Source of the DNA: Allantophomopsis cytisporea
Taxonomy: Eukaryota > Ascomycota > Leotiomycetes > Phacidiales > Phacidiaceae
Length of the DNA stretch: 64,000 bases
Direction: 5' to 3'
NCBI GenBank assembly: GCA_024752435.1
Contig: CP103035.1
Span: forward strand, 1,054,001-1,118,000
Shown here: positions 46,362-58,511 of the stretch, piece by piece
Layout of the letters: every line of letters starts with the position of its first letter
Numbering within the stretch: position 1 is the stretch's first letter
Notes under the pieces: generated by a model
What the model was told of the DNA's origin: nothing
The model's database searches: none
What the model saw: only the letters and a program-made list of their open reading frames with translations
Translations under genes and position numbers: made by a program

Positions 46362-47811
46362 CCACATGTGATCAAATACCCATACCAAACGAACTAGAGA
46401 ATGCTGTTGGAGGCTCTATGCGTATGAGCGCCCTAGAAGAAAAGTGTCTGATGAGAAGAATAGTGTAGAAGATATCATATATAAGATCTTGAAGGATGAA
46501 AGCAGTCAAATGATCTTAATCAATTTCTTCTTCTTATTGCCAGAAGAGATTCCAAGAGCTCTAATCAACGACATATGCAATGGGATATGAAAAGGCTCCG
46601 ATAGTTTGTTCCACCAATCACAAAATCATGCGACATACGGGGTTTCTCTGTATCTCTGCAGACCGAGTACCGGGATGGAGGCTTCTTGCGTCAAGTTGAC
46701 AAGAACATTAAAAAAGACAGCAAGCAGTTACTTCTGTGGCACCTCACCATGAAGATCGACCAACAATATGGCAGTAAGGAATGAGATGCACAGAATAGTA
46801 AAACGAAAATGAGGGACGAAGATCGGTGGTGATGAAAAGAGAGAAAGAGCCAGTTCACTATCAGCGAATACTCATCGAAAAGCTTTCAAAGGACAGGAAA
46901 ATCCAGATAAGCTATCGTATCAGTCTCCCATCGAGACTAGCAGTTCTAAGAGTAATGCGGAAAGAATACAAGCGCATTCGCTCTTGAGATTATTCAGAAT
47001 ACCGCACCAGCTTACGGACTTATAGTACTGAAAGAGATGAAGGTCAAAACCACTCAGGAGAAATCCACAATCTTACCTGTTATAGATTGAATAAGAAGAC
47101 TAAATTAGCTGAACTCCTGATCATAATCCTCTGCAATTATTTTGTCACTTTGGTGGTTATAATATGCATCCTCCAAGTATATCGTCGCCGGACATGAGAT
47201 ATCTAGAATACACCAAGGAGATCAAAGATCTCTACCTTTACCAGTATTACCTCAAGGCAAATGATTGAGCCTTGAAAGCCACAAATCACGAAGGTCAATG
47301 GTCAAAGACTTAATGAAAAAAAGACGGCCATATAGTAGCGATTGACAGGGCCTGGGATGATATCAGGTGCGTAGTTGTAGTAAAAGTCAATGAGATAACT
47401 TCCAACGTTTTAAGTTATGTTCTATCGTGTATAGATGAGATCGCAGGAGATGTGAGGACACCGAAGGTTAATGGAGAGGCTGCAGATGAGGAGGTCGAAT
47501 TTTGGAAGTTGATGCAAGAAGAATTGGATGCTGAGCGAAGGAATATAGAATCCATGACTTGGTTTGTGGACGTTATGATAAGGTTAGCTTCGATAATCTC
47601 TCAGATTGCCAGGTGTTGTGGCTGTAAGGTTGACATTTTCTTTTGTCATAAATTGCTAGGTTGTATGCAGTTTTGTCAGTTTAATGGAAAGTCATTCAAG
47701 AAGATTTCGTATTGTAAATATAACTTTGCGATGCTGTGCATTTTGAGTTTCGAATATATTCGAAGGTTGTGGTGGGAGCGACAAGACCGGACGGGAGATG
47801 ACGGGATATGA
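46362..47811 (+). pseudogene. exon-like remnants, family unknown
   Basis: Three pieces look protein-coding but do not join. Piece one (46362-46588) contains RKVSDEKNSVEDIIYKIL then LPEEIPRALINDICNGI before a stop, with no ATG. Piece two is a short frame from the ATG at 47163 (MHPPSISSPDMRYLEYTKEI...). Piece three lies in the frame open at 47435-47811 and reads EIAGDVRTPKVNGEAADEEVEFWK, then LMQEELDAERRNIESMTWF. It is preceded by an acceptor (GTATAG at about 47433) and a possible donor at 47368, but the splice phase yields a stop. A degraded gene or an incompletely resolved live gene are both possible. Confidence 0.35.
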
Positions 47812-48725
47812 GGCATCAATTCAATGGTAAGGCGAAAAGAAATGCACGTTCAAGCCACAAGGTGTGGTACAGTCATGGCAATCTGGCGAGAACAATCCCA
47901 TACCGAACTCTGATTTCAAGTAAGGTACTCTAGGATCTTCAGTGATATATGCGTCTTTGTAATAACAGACATGGATATACTCTGAGTAATCTTTCCTCAT
48001 ATAATTTCCTTATTATGTATTATCTTGTGCGATGAAACGTATGGCAGCCACCATTCACTCACTTACAAGATTAGCTAAGATCTCCCTCCAACAAAAAAAT
48101 ACAAATTACAAAATGTCCACCACATACGAAGTATGTACTCCACACCCTCTCCTTTGACGACGTTTGGTCCCTGAAAGATTCAAAGCCACACCAAGTATTA
48201 GAAACATCAACGGCTTAAGGCAGTTCATTAAACGATTGGTAGCAAGCACATCTGAACAAGGTAGTACCTCCAATGAAATAATAGAGTAGTCGGACAATGC
48301 AAGGTAGCTAATTACATTACGAGCTTCTTGTTCTGTTCATTTTAAAGGGGGTTACGGGGTAACGAAGTCACGAGCACAGTGGTAGGGCAGAAGTAGTATG
48401 TACTATGTACTTGCATGCCAATCCCCAATCAAAATGAGAATGTTATTTTCTTCGCAATCTTTCAACACAGGGACTTTGATATTTGCCTCCTCACATACGA
48501 AATAAATAGTTTCAAAAAGATGCAATTGATCCATGGCAAAGGGGATTCACAAATGGTGGCTAAGACGTTAGAATGCCAGTCCACATGTTAATCGCAATCT
48601 TGTCACCGTACAAGTAAACAAGATTGAGACAAGGGGACAACTAGAAATGCTCCGTCCCTGTACGGGTTACCCGTTCCCTTTGAGAGATTGTCGATGGCCA
48701 GGGGAGTGTTGAGGCTTGGAAGAAG

Positions 48726-48749
48726 CGAACGAACGAACGCACGAACGAA
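48726..48749. repeat. (CGAA)n microsatellite
   Basis: Six CGAA-type units with one imperfect copy (CGCA), followed by CCATAG-type short repeats at about 48775-48800. Confidence 0.75.
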
Positions 48750-49260
48750 GGATTGACCAGGGACCAAAGCATCACCATAGGCCATAGACCATAGCCATAG
48801 CAACGGACAACAGTAGTAGTAGTGATGATCAAAATAGCTGCCAGCGCAACAAATCCCAGTTGTCGTATTTGTTTTCTTTTTTTTTCGATTTATATGCCAA
48901 CACAAAGTCATCTTGTCTTGATCATTTGTTGTTCATCTCCCTTAATTGAACGAGGGGCAATTCGCAATGCTACTGTGTGTAAGTCAGTATATAAATTGAT
49001 ATGAAATGTATGTAATAATGAGATGGGACATCTCTTATGTGTCGGGTGGCAAAAGGTAAGTAAGTAATATTGTACCTCATACTCTAACTTCCCTTCCCTT
49101 ACCTTATCTAATGGTGGATCAAAAAATGAAGGCTATCCAGGATGGAAGTCCTACTGAAATGATATTTCCCGGTTTCCCTTCTCTGCCCTAAACATTGACT
49201 TTGTAGATATATGTCGAGTCAGGTCGAGTTAGATGAAGGTCTCTTCACCTATTTCATCTC

Positions 49261-49306
49261 TTTTCTTGTCTTTTTCTTGTCTTGTCTTGTCTTTTGCCTT
49301 GTCTCG
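49261..49306. repeat. CTTGT-rich pyrimidine repeat
   Basis: Repeated TTTTCTTGTC and CTTGT units on the plus strand. Confidence 0.65.
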
Positions 49307-50660
49307 ATCTGTGGCTGCGCTGTGGTGTTTCGTTCTGGCCATCTGGGTCGTGCACGGGAGCGGATGCTGCCATCGTGCTATTAGGTTTTGTAGAAGGCGA
49401 CCAATCAATGATTGGAATAGCACGTTGACACGGTGCAAGCAGCTGTCGGTATTTAGAGCCCCAGTAGAGTTGTTGGATTCAAGAGTAGTGGGCACAAGTG
49501 GTGATAAATAAGGTAAAGTAAGGTAAAAGGTAAAGCAAGGCTTACTAGAGTCTGTCGAATAATGAACCACACAATATGCGAACCTCTACTCAACTGTACT
49601 CCTCTCTCTTCTCCTCTCCTCTTCTCTGTCTGCACTCCGCTCCTTCACCACCTCATCCCATCCCCCCCTGTGATTAAAATTGTTTCCAAGGAGATAATAA
49701 ACAAGAATGATTTTGATAATATAATAGTATTCCGCCAAAATTCAAAGCATAGCCCTAAGATCATACGCACCTATCTAAAATATAATGACAATATAATCAG
49801 AGCATAAAATTCAACATCGATGAAGATAAAGGAAATAAACTAAAAGGTCAAGTCCAAGAAATCAAAAGAGAATACCTCTCTCTTTCTCCACATATACGCA
49901 ACGCAACACACCACAAACCATACCCAAAATCAAATTCCATCAATAGAACACAGACCACAGACCGTCACTCACATCTTACACCTCTTCTCTGCTCTTCCCT
50001 TTAGCATTGTCTCTCTTTCTTTCTTCCATTTTCCATAAGGAATTGTTCACGACCATTTTACGAAGCTGTAATCTCTACCACCCTCGTCCTTGTTCTTCAA
50101 TACGAATTTCTGTCATTGTACATACTTCCTGTACCCGCTCGCTGCTGCAGCATTACACGATCGTACTGCCACTACTACACGCGCTTTCAAAGCTTGAGAT
50201 TCCCGAGCCACAGCGAATTGCCAACAGTCCATCCAAAAAAGGTCGCTACGTACCTACATATTAGCATTCCTTCGCTCACGTCCTCTGATAACATCAACAT
50301 CTCCACTCATAAACGCACTTTGCCTGTGCGTTCCTTCGCAGGCTTAAGTCGCCCACAACTTTCCTCAACCATCCCTCGGAAATGAGGTAGCGAGCGTGCA
50401 ACGACTCAGCTCCGGATAGGACTGGGCCAAAAGAAAAAGGAAAAAGAAAAAAAATATCTAAGGCAGGAGAAGAGGCATAGGGACACCGTTCGCCGACAAA
50501 TACTACAATTCACAGAGCTAGACACAGGTCCACCTGTGTGGCCTTCTTTCCTCAATGATCAGGGAACAGAAAGTGCTATCCGGTCCTGGACCTGCCGACT
50601 TCTCCCCTACCCAAGCGTAAGGCCCACACAACTCAGAGCAGGTGGTGGTGTGTGCTTGAG

Positions 50661-53600
50661 ATGTTTACTGACCGCATGAATAGCCAGGAAAATAACGATC
50701 CTGCATCCCCGACGCGCTCTCGTATGAACTCGACTCAGGACCCGACGTTGCGTGCTTCCTCGCAAAACAATCATTCCTTGTTCGCATTTGGTGGCTATTC
50801 TGTCACTGACGATCCCTTCAAAAACTCTAACGGCTCAATCGACTTCCTCCCCGCAGTCAATTTCGACGACCTCCACACCAGTCTGCTCTCCTCCGATGAT
50901 CTGAAATTGACCGAATTCCCTGCGCCAGGCGGGCAGGGTAATATTTTCCGGGGTCAGGAAGACAGTGAAGGAATCAACATGACGGGTAGGGAAGGAGGTG
51001 GAGGTGCTGCTCCTCGAGGGCCCTCTGCACCACGATCGCAAAGGAGTGGGTCTATTCTACGACGTGGGAGTCTTTCTACAAGAAAGAACAGTCTTTCGTC
51101 TACAGCATCTGGCGCTTCCAGTACGGCAGAGGCTCCAGCTACACAGCTAGCTATAAGAACGCGCCGAACGAATCAATATCCACCTATAACGGGCCTCAGC
51201 AATACTCCGAAGGGCCCTCGAAAGTCAATAGGAGGAGCAGGAACTGGGGAAGGACAGCTGACCAGAAGAACGTCACAACGAAGACGCCCAAGTCTAACTG
51301 CAAGCCCTTCAATAACTAACATATCAGAGCATTCAGATTCTGCTGCTCTCAACAATGCTTTCGGTGGTTTGGGAGACCGGGTCTTAAGTACCCCACGATC
51401 GACAAAAGCAAAATCATTATTACCCCCTTCTAGACAGGGTAATTTCTCATCTCTGACACCTAATCTGACTCCTGAACACGGTCGATCTTCATCATTTACA
51501 GAGAGGTCATCACATCGACTTACCCTCAACCCAAGCACACCAACTTCGTCAGCAAAGAGAATGTCAGTCATGCCTGGCATGCCACCATCCGCTTCTCATG
51601 CGACGGGTCTCGGCGCTCGAACAATCAGCCCTACCGACACCAGAAGAGCGCGAAGGCTCTCGACATTTCCTGCCGGCATTCCCGTACCAGTAGCTGCTCC
51701 ATCGACTCCTGTAGCAGAACCGCCATCTGCAGGTTCTGCTACTGGCCGTTTGTCAAAATCGCCCTCTATGCTCCCTCGAAAGACGCCAACCCCCTCATCC
51801 AATCGAACTACCCCCGATCCAAATCGAAAGTCGTACAGTTCTGGTCTGTCTGTAACCTCTAATCAGAGTGCTAATACAGCACGTACCTCTACTGGATCAT
51901 TGCAACCTCGACCACCTCAAGCGCCATCTACGTCACGGCTTCCAACACCGAAATCCAGAAATCTACACAGTTCAGCTGGAAACAACGAAGAGGAGGAGGT
52001 TGCCTCCTGTACCTGCAATACCAAAGGCCTATGAGTCGCCAAAGGAATCTCCCGCTGATGCGCCTTTCTTTGCAAAACGTAAAACGAGTATGCCATTTGA
52101 TACCAGCAGTATCACCAGCAACTCAGCCAACGAGACCGGGGCAACTACACGTGATCCGTTGAAGACGGATCGTAGACCAATTGCGAAGCGTAATCCAGCA
52201 GAATCTGGGTCCGACGTAGATCGAAGACCGAGGGAGCCACAGACACCAGCCAAGAAGAAAAGTTTACAACCTCTTCGACTACCGCCTCTGAATCTCCTAC
52301 CATTGAGTACCCCTACGTCAGCAAAGATTGCGGCACTTCATGATAACTCGGACGGCAACATGACTCCTCCACCGCGACAGGGGCTAGCTAAGACTCCCAC
52401 TACTCCCATGACTGCTTCCAAAACCACTTTCTTCTCCCGCAGCAATTTTGACGATAGACCTCCTCCTTTTGCCCAACATAGCCGGGCCAGTAGCACTACT
52501 CGTCAACTCAGATCTGAAGCTTCAAATCAAACTTTAAATGCCTCTAACGCAACCAGTGCAGCTATACCGATAGTGGGAGGAAAACGATCAGCGAGAGAAT
52601 CCGTTTCCCCATATTTATCGTCATCTTTACCAAAACAGCCCTCGGAGTACAGCTTGATGCCTCGATCTAAGACACAGGGAGATATAGCCGCAGCTGGAGC
52701 TGCAGAGCAGAGATCCAGACTGACTGGCCCTCGTGCTCCAAAGCTCACAAGGCCGTCGAAGACTGAAGAGACTCCGACTGAGTCTAGCCCCGAAGAACCG
52801 GCTACGCCTTCATCTGCAACTTCATTGCGAAGGAAACTCAGTCTAAGTTGGAAACGAAGCAACTCGAAAAGCAACATCAACCTGTCACATGCTGCTACTG
52901 AACGTGATTCGGAATACCCTCCGCAGCCTCCAAAGCACGACAACATGCCTCCTCCAAGATTACCTGCATCAGCTGTCGTGAACAATTCTTCGAGTCCAAG
53001 CCCGTCTGTGAAATCAGCTCACTACTTAGACTCAAAACGAAGGAAGAGCTCAATATCAAGTATTAACGGTCATGATAGAAAACGCAGCGATAATTGGAGT
53101 ATTGGGAGGGATTCGAAGAAGGAGAGCATAAACGACAACAGTTCTGATCGATCCATTCCAGTTTCCGTCAAATCGAACCCGTCTGTCCTTAGCCCAATGC
53201 ACAAAGTGTTGAATACGAAGCCATCTATGGCATCTGTACGACCGCAAGATCGATGGACCGCAGAACTTGATCGAGATGACATGATTGCTGAGGAGGAGAT
53301 GAAGAAGCTTGCATCTAAGAGAAAGGAGACAGAAATTGCTGCAAGGCAATTGGACGCGTTACGGAAACGTGCTTCTGCAAAGGACAGGGTTTCGCCTCAC
53401 CAAGCAGTACAGAGCTCCAGTCTCAATATCTACGAAAGAGGTGAGATTGTTGATTACAAAGATGTCTACTTCTGTGGTACTCCCACAGCTGCAAAACATG
53501 TTGGAAATATCTCATCGGAGGCTGCAAACTTTGGCTACGATGATGAACGTGGTGATTATCAGATCGTTCCAGGAGATCATCTATCATACAGATACGAAAT

Positions 53601-54919
53601 CATCGATATCCTTGGAAAGGGAAGTTTCGGTCAGGTGGTGAGATGCATAGACCATAAAACGGGTCTTTTGGTGGCCATCAAAATAATCCGAAACAAGAAG
53701 CGATTTCATCAGCAAGCTTTGGTGGAGGTCAACATCCTCCAAAAGCTGCGTGAATGGGTAAGTTGATTTTGATGTATGGATACTTCCAGAAACTGACAGT
53801 ATATAGGATCCCAAAAATAAGCACAGCATGATCAACTTCACACAGAGCTTCTACTTCCGTGGTCATTTGTGCATCTCTACCGAGCTACTGAACATGAACC
53901 TTTACGAATTCATCAAATTCAACGGCTTCAGAGGATTCTCGTTGAAGCTTATTCGCCGATTTAACAAGCAGCTCCTTAGCAGTTTGTTGCTTCTCAAGCA
54001 ACACAAGGTCATCCATTGTGATCTCAAACCCGAAAACGTACTTCTCGCCCACCCGATTCATTCTGAAATCAAAGTCATCGATTTCGGTTCCAGTTGTTTC
54101 GAGAACGAAAAAGTCTACACTTATATCCAGTCTCGTTTCTACCGATCTCCAGAGGTCATTCTTGGGATGACGTATGGCATGCCCATCGATATGTGGAGTT
54201 TGGGATGTATTTTGGCTGAACTTTATACTGGATACCCAATCTTCCCTGGTGAGAACGAGCAAGAACAGCTCGCCTGCATCATGGAGGTATTTGGGCCACC
54301 AGAGAAGCATCTCATCGAGAAGAGCACTCGTAAAAAGCTTTTCTTCGACTCTCTCGGCAAGCCCCGTCTCACTGTATCATCAAAGGGCCGTCGCCGACGT
54401 CCTTCATCAAAGACTCTCTCCCAAGTGCTGAAGTGCGATGACGAGGCTTTCCTCGACTTCCTTGCTCGCTGTCTTAGATGGGATCCCGATCGCCGCATGA
54501 AGCCCGAAGAAGCCGTACGACACGAATTCATGACAGGCCAGAAGATGCCCCCAAGGACATCTTCTGCGCCACGCACCGACTCCCCAATCAAGCGCTTCCC
54601 TTCTACTGCCCCGACATCAAACCCAACTATTACCTCCAATAGACCGCTTCCCGACCCCCCAGGATTCAAATCGGCTTCTGCCATACGCACCAGAAATCCA
54701 AGTGGTTCAAGCCCCTCCAAAGCCCTCGCCCCACCACCGTCTTCTGCCCGCCGTCAGAGTCTTGTAAATGGTGGCATCAACGCCACCGGAAAGAGAGTCA
54801 CTTCGAACGTCAATCCCCCAGTTGCAGGCAGTGGTCTGCCGCGAGTCACGAGGAGTGTTAGCGCCAGACATGATTTGGCCTCGGCAGGCGCCACAGCTGC
54901 TATGACTAGGCGCGCTTGA
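50661..54919 (+). CDS. DYRK-family protein kinase (Pom1-like), with an apparent one-base frameshift
   Basis: Two exons, 50661-53757 and 53807-54919. The first needs a one-base correction at 51999-52002, where the frame runs into a stop at 52032 although the motif PPVPAIPKAYESP continues in the next frame; corrected length is about 1402 residues. The N-terminal 950 residues are low-complexity Ser/Pro/Thr/Arg, as in Pom1-type kinases. The kinase domain shows the Gly loop LGKGSFGQVV, VAIKIIRNKKRF, HCDLKPENVLL, IDFGSSCF, and the DYRK activation loop YTYIQSRFYRSPEV with its autophosphorylated Tyr. The Ser-rich C-terminal tail is about 130 residues. Pom1 controls cell polarity and division timing in fission yeast; filamentous homologues act in polarity and septation. 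The preceding frame opens at a GTG; the ATG at 50661 is taken as start. Confidence 0.88.
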
Positions 54920-56860
54920 TCCCCCTACCATTATGAGTGCGACACAAGCGTGGCATGGACGATTCCGAACTATTATGAGTCGATCGCTCACCCGCTTCAG
55001 TTCCGGACTTTATATATAGCAATTGACGACTGGATGGATGGTACGATAGACATAATAATATTCTTTTTCCTTTCCTGCCTCTGTCTGATGATTTCTTTGT
55101 TTTCTTGTGTGCATGAGCGTTGTTTTTTCAAGGGTTCGAATCAGTGCTTCTCTATCGATGGGAGATACGGGAAGTGGGGTGGCTGTTACCCGCCTCTATA
55201 TTAATGCTCCTATTTCCTTCCTGTTCATCGTTCCTAGCCTTCTCTTGCACGTTTATACCAATCGAGTTGGATCTCTTTGCTCTACCGGCTGGAAATCCGA
55301 CTTCTCTTGCAGTTGTTTCTCGTAGCGCTGTTTTTCCGAGCATCTTCTTGCGGTTGGGAGGATGGGTAAAAGCTTGACGGCCTGTTTGGTTGGTGGGATT
55401 TGTGCTGCATAAATTGGGTATGCATGAGGGCTATTCGGGTGGATTTCAGTGCTCGCTACTAGTTGGTATGCTTGTGGTGGTGTGTACGGCCAGGCTGGAA
55501 CGGAATGGCTGGACGGGGGAATCAGCTTTGTATGTATGTATGTATAATAGATATCCTGTTGAGCAGGGTGGGATGTGTGAATAGTAATGCAGTTGTGGAT
55601 AAGAACTCTTGTTACTTTGTTTCTCAAATGCGTGAATGGTGAATAAGTGCTTTTATATTTACTTTTGAGGAATATACATTAGGCATGACCCCGGAATTAA
55701 GACTGCTCTCTTGAGCTTATGTAAACAGGAGTATGGTTTGCTTCCTACTTCGATTGTCTTGCTGTGGGCTTGGGGTACCCAGCAGTCTAAACAGAGTACC
55801 TTATGACCTCCCCTGAACCCCCCTCCCACACGACCAACATGAGGTCTTCACGAGTCATACACGACCCAAACACACCTCACTACATCTCAACCACAACCGC
55901 CTCAAGATTCATGCAACAAGCAAACAAACTAACACAATGCAAACACATCACCAAAATCCAAAAAAGTTTCCCGAGCTGCAAGCGAGCAAGCGAGATTCCA
56001 TCGTCTATAAATTCACGCTCTTCCCCGCAAACTCCCCCTCCTTTCTTCTTCATGGGGGCTTGTGTATGGGTTGCACGTAGTGTGACAGCGACACTTTTGG
56101 GAATCGAATCGCTGGCTACTCCTTAGGTCAAGGTCTTTGGAGTGGGCACTGCTGACCTGCATTGCACGGCGTTGGGTCGGCGGTGTTGGCATAATTTTTG
56201 ATGGCTTTCTCCTTTGGAGATCTTACTACTTTTCATTGGGATCTTGGCCTTGCGTCTGGACTTGAGGGAGAGGTTTGTTAGGCGGATTGGTGGGTCTGGT
56301 TGGATGCTATGTGTTATGCGCTCTACGTGTATTGATGTCTTGCTTATATAATGTTCTCGCTGTAGAATATAAGTTTTTGAACTTGACATTGTCCCGTGCT
56401 CATAGATGCCGTGAACAGTTATTATGCCATGCTTATTCTAGTTCTAGGTATGTTCATGATTATACGTTGGGATGTATAAACTGATGGGAAAGCTCAACTG
56501 ATCACTTATTCATATTGAGGTTTGGAGTGCCTCCCGTACCTGCTCCATTGGTTTATTTTAATCACACCAAGCTCGTGAACACCATAAGTTTAACATTTTT
56601 GGAGTAAACAGAGACTTTGAATCCTGTTCACTCGCTCTTAGTTTGTTCCCCTCCCTTTGTTCTGCTCCATAGAATCAGTAAGTGATATACAGCCACCAGT
56701 GAGCTTACCTTATCTCTGCTAAAGTCACCACTTTTATAACTTTACGAAAGATTTTCTCAGTTCCATGCTGATATCTAAGAAAGTGCCAATCAAAAAATAA
56801 GACGCCAAGAACTTGGACTTGGCTACCATTGCGAAAGCGACAATCAAACAAGAGGGTACC
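54920..56860. other. 1.9 kb gene-poor region
   Basis: 3' flank of the kinase gene, then nothing recognised. Open frames (for example 55803-56126) are low-complexity Thr/Ser/Pro and lack features. Confidence 0.55.
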
Positions 56861-57336
56861 ATGGACGTAAATTTGTCTAAATTTGCCAAGTCCACCATAC
56901 ACGGATCAGAATCTTCAAATCGTAGCCAAAATAAGTGCAAGGTAAGTCGATTCATTATCACATCCAATCTAAGAATACGCTAACCTTTCATAGAGACCGG
57001 CACAAAATAAAGGCCAAAAGATTGCTGCCGATAAGACTCCAACTATCAAGAAGGAAGACGAGGGCAACAGTAAAAATGAAGAGTCAGTCGCAGAACCGGA
57101 CACGATGCAAACATTGCTATATGGGCATTTATACCACGATCCGCCTCTACAGTTGGAGCTGATCCCGGATCACACTTCGAGTCCGCCAACCAGAGATTGA
57201 TTCCCGTGATTCGAAAGTTCAAGTTGAGAATATGAAGAAGGCAAATGTGGAGGGACACAAGTTGAGGAACGCGTTGGCAGCCAGAATTGAAAAGTTGGTC
57301 CTAAGGGTCGAAACTTTGGAGGAATCGAAGAAATGA
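56861..57336 (+). pseudogene. small coiled-coil gene or its relic
   Basis: Exon 1 (56861-56941, MDVNLSKFAKSTIHGSESSN...) and exon 2 from 56994, joined by a consensus GTAAGT-TAG intron, give 95 residues to a TGA at 57198-57200: a Lys/Glu-rich part (KGQKIAADKTPTIKKEDEG) and SVAEPDTMQTLLYGHLYHD. The +1 frame then continues to 57336 with a Lys/Glu/Leu helix (NVEGHKLRNALAARIEKL, then ETLEESKK), which looks like the natural end of the same protein after a one-base change. Upstream, ATIAKATIKQEGT lies in the same frame after a TAA. It may be a live small gene with a sequencing fault, or a decaying one. No family recognised. Confidence 0.4.
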
Positions 57337-58511
57337 AAGACTGTGGTTGTATGGTGAACATGACTGCGAACTTGTTCGGCGGTGAACCTGATGAGCAGCG
57401 GCTTAAAGTCCAAAAGAAGCTGCACAACTTAGGTCCTTCAGCTAAGATCTACACAGCCAGCTTCTCACGTCTCTCTTCATCAAGCTTTTTTTCACTCCCT
57501 CGGACTAAAATGTTACGGTCCTCCAACTCTAAATTTATAAGCAAAGTTTTCTTTCTACAACTCTGTTTTTTGTTCCCTCAGAATCCGCTACAATACGTTC
57601 AATTTCGTTCAAATCCCAAGACTGAACGGGTGCTTATAAGCTTAGTCTTCCCAGTTACCTAATCTTGGTTTGATAGTATTATGAGAATCTGTCCATCTTA
57701 ATGCTCTTTCTAAAGAGCTCTCCAAACCTTCATTCTTACAATAAGATCTTTGGGAGTTGGTAATCGTAGTGTGAGATTCTCCTTCTGTACCCTCCAGTCA
57801 AGTGTGAAATTATGATGTTTTGCTTACCGACCTACCCACCACCTGCACGTTGCGTTTGACCTTACCCGACATCTGGGGTGCTATGCGATATGTCGATTGA
57901 ACCTCCAAAATCTGGCTGGGAATTCCCACGAGACTATTCCGGAATATTATTCTTTCTTGATTTCCTTTGATTTCCACTTTAATATTGTATTCTTGTGGCT
58001 CCGACGTTGGTATCAACAATTATTATGTATAGATTATGACGCTATGTGTGTCAGGCCTGATAATTCAGGCTGCAAAGCCGCTATGATCGCGTTGACTTCG
58101 TGGCCATTTGATATCCTTACAGTCCAGGCTACTATATACTCCACTCCGATCTAAGGTACGCTGACATTATCACGTATTTTTTGCACAAGTCAACATTGCA
58201 ATAACGAGTTTTAATAGATAAACTACATTTGCTATACGCGCATTACTCATATATCAATAATCGTACTGCATGTAGTCGTAATGCGCTCTCAAGTGCTGGT
58301 TTTGGAAAATCGTGATGTGCCCGGGAACGCCCTTCTTTTAGGTGCTGCTGCCGTCAACTCAAACTACCCCTCGTACGCAATAAGGCTCAATTGCCCCACC
58401 ATCAAACAAGCCAAGCATACGGAGCATGTAACAGTAAAACGTATATCAGACTCGTCCTCCCCAACAAATTTCCTCAAGAATTACTACACATTATTCACGT
58501 ACATTCAGAAA
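57337..58511. other. intergenic region
   Basis: No gene recognised. The open frame at 58281-58541 overlaps the start of the next gene in another frame and is likely 5' UTR. Confidence 0.5.

Larger units (their letters stand above)
45112..50660. other. 5.5 kb gene-poor region
   Basis: No intact gene recognised. Decayed exon-like pieces lie at 46.36-47.81 kb (listed separately). 48.73-48.75 kb is a GAAC array, and 49.26-49.31 kb is a CTTGT-rich pyrimidine tract. 49.5-50.66 kb is CT-rich and is likely promoter and long leader of the kinase gene, with several short upstream open frames (for example 50007-50264). Confidence 0.6.

Noticed and set aside
51173..54991. Several antisense open frames of 70-165 codons opposite the kinase
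   Set aside because: They mirror the low-complexity Ser/Pro/Arg codons of the kinase gene and have no independent support.
55130..55150. GGTTCGAATC similar to a tRNA B box
   Set aside because: No matching A box or stems upstream; it lies in the 3' flank of the kinase gene.
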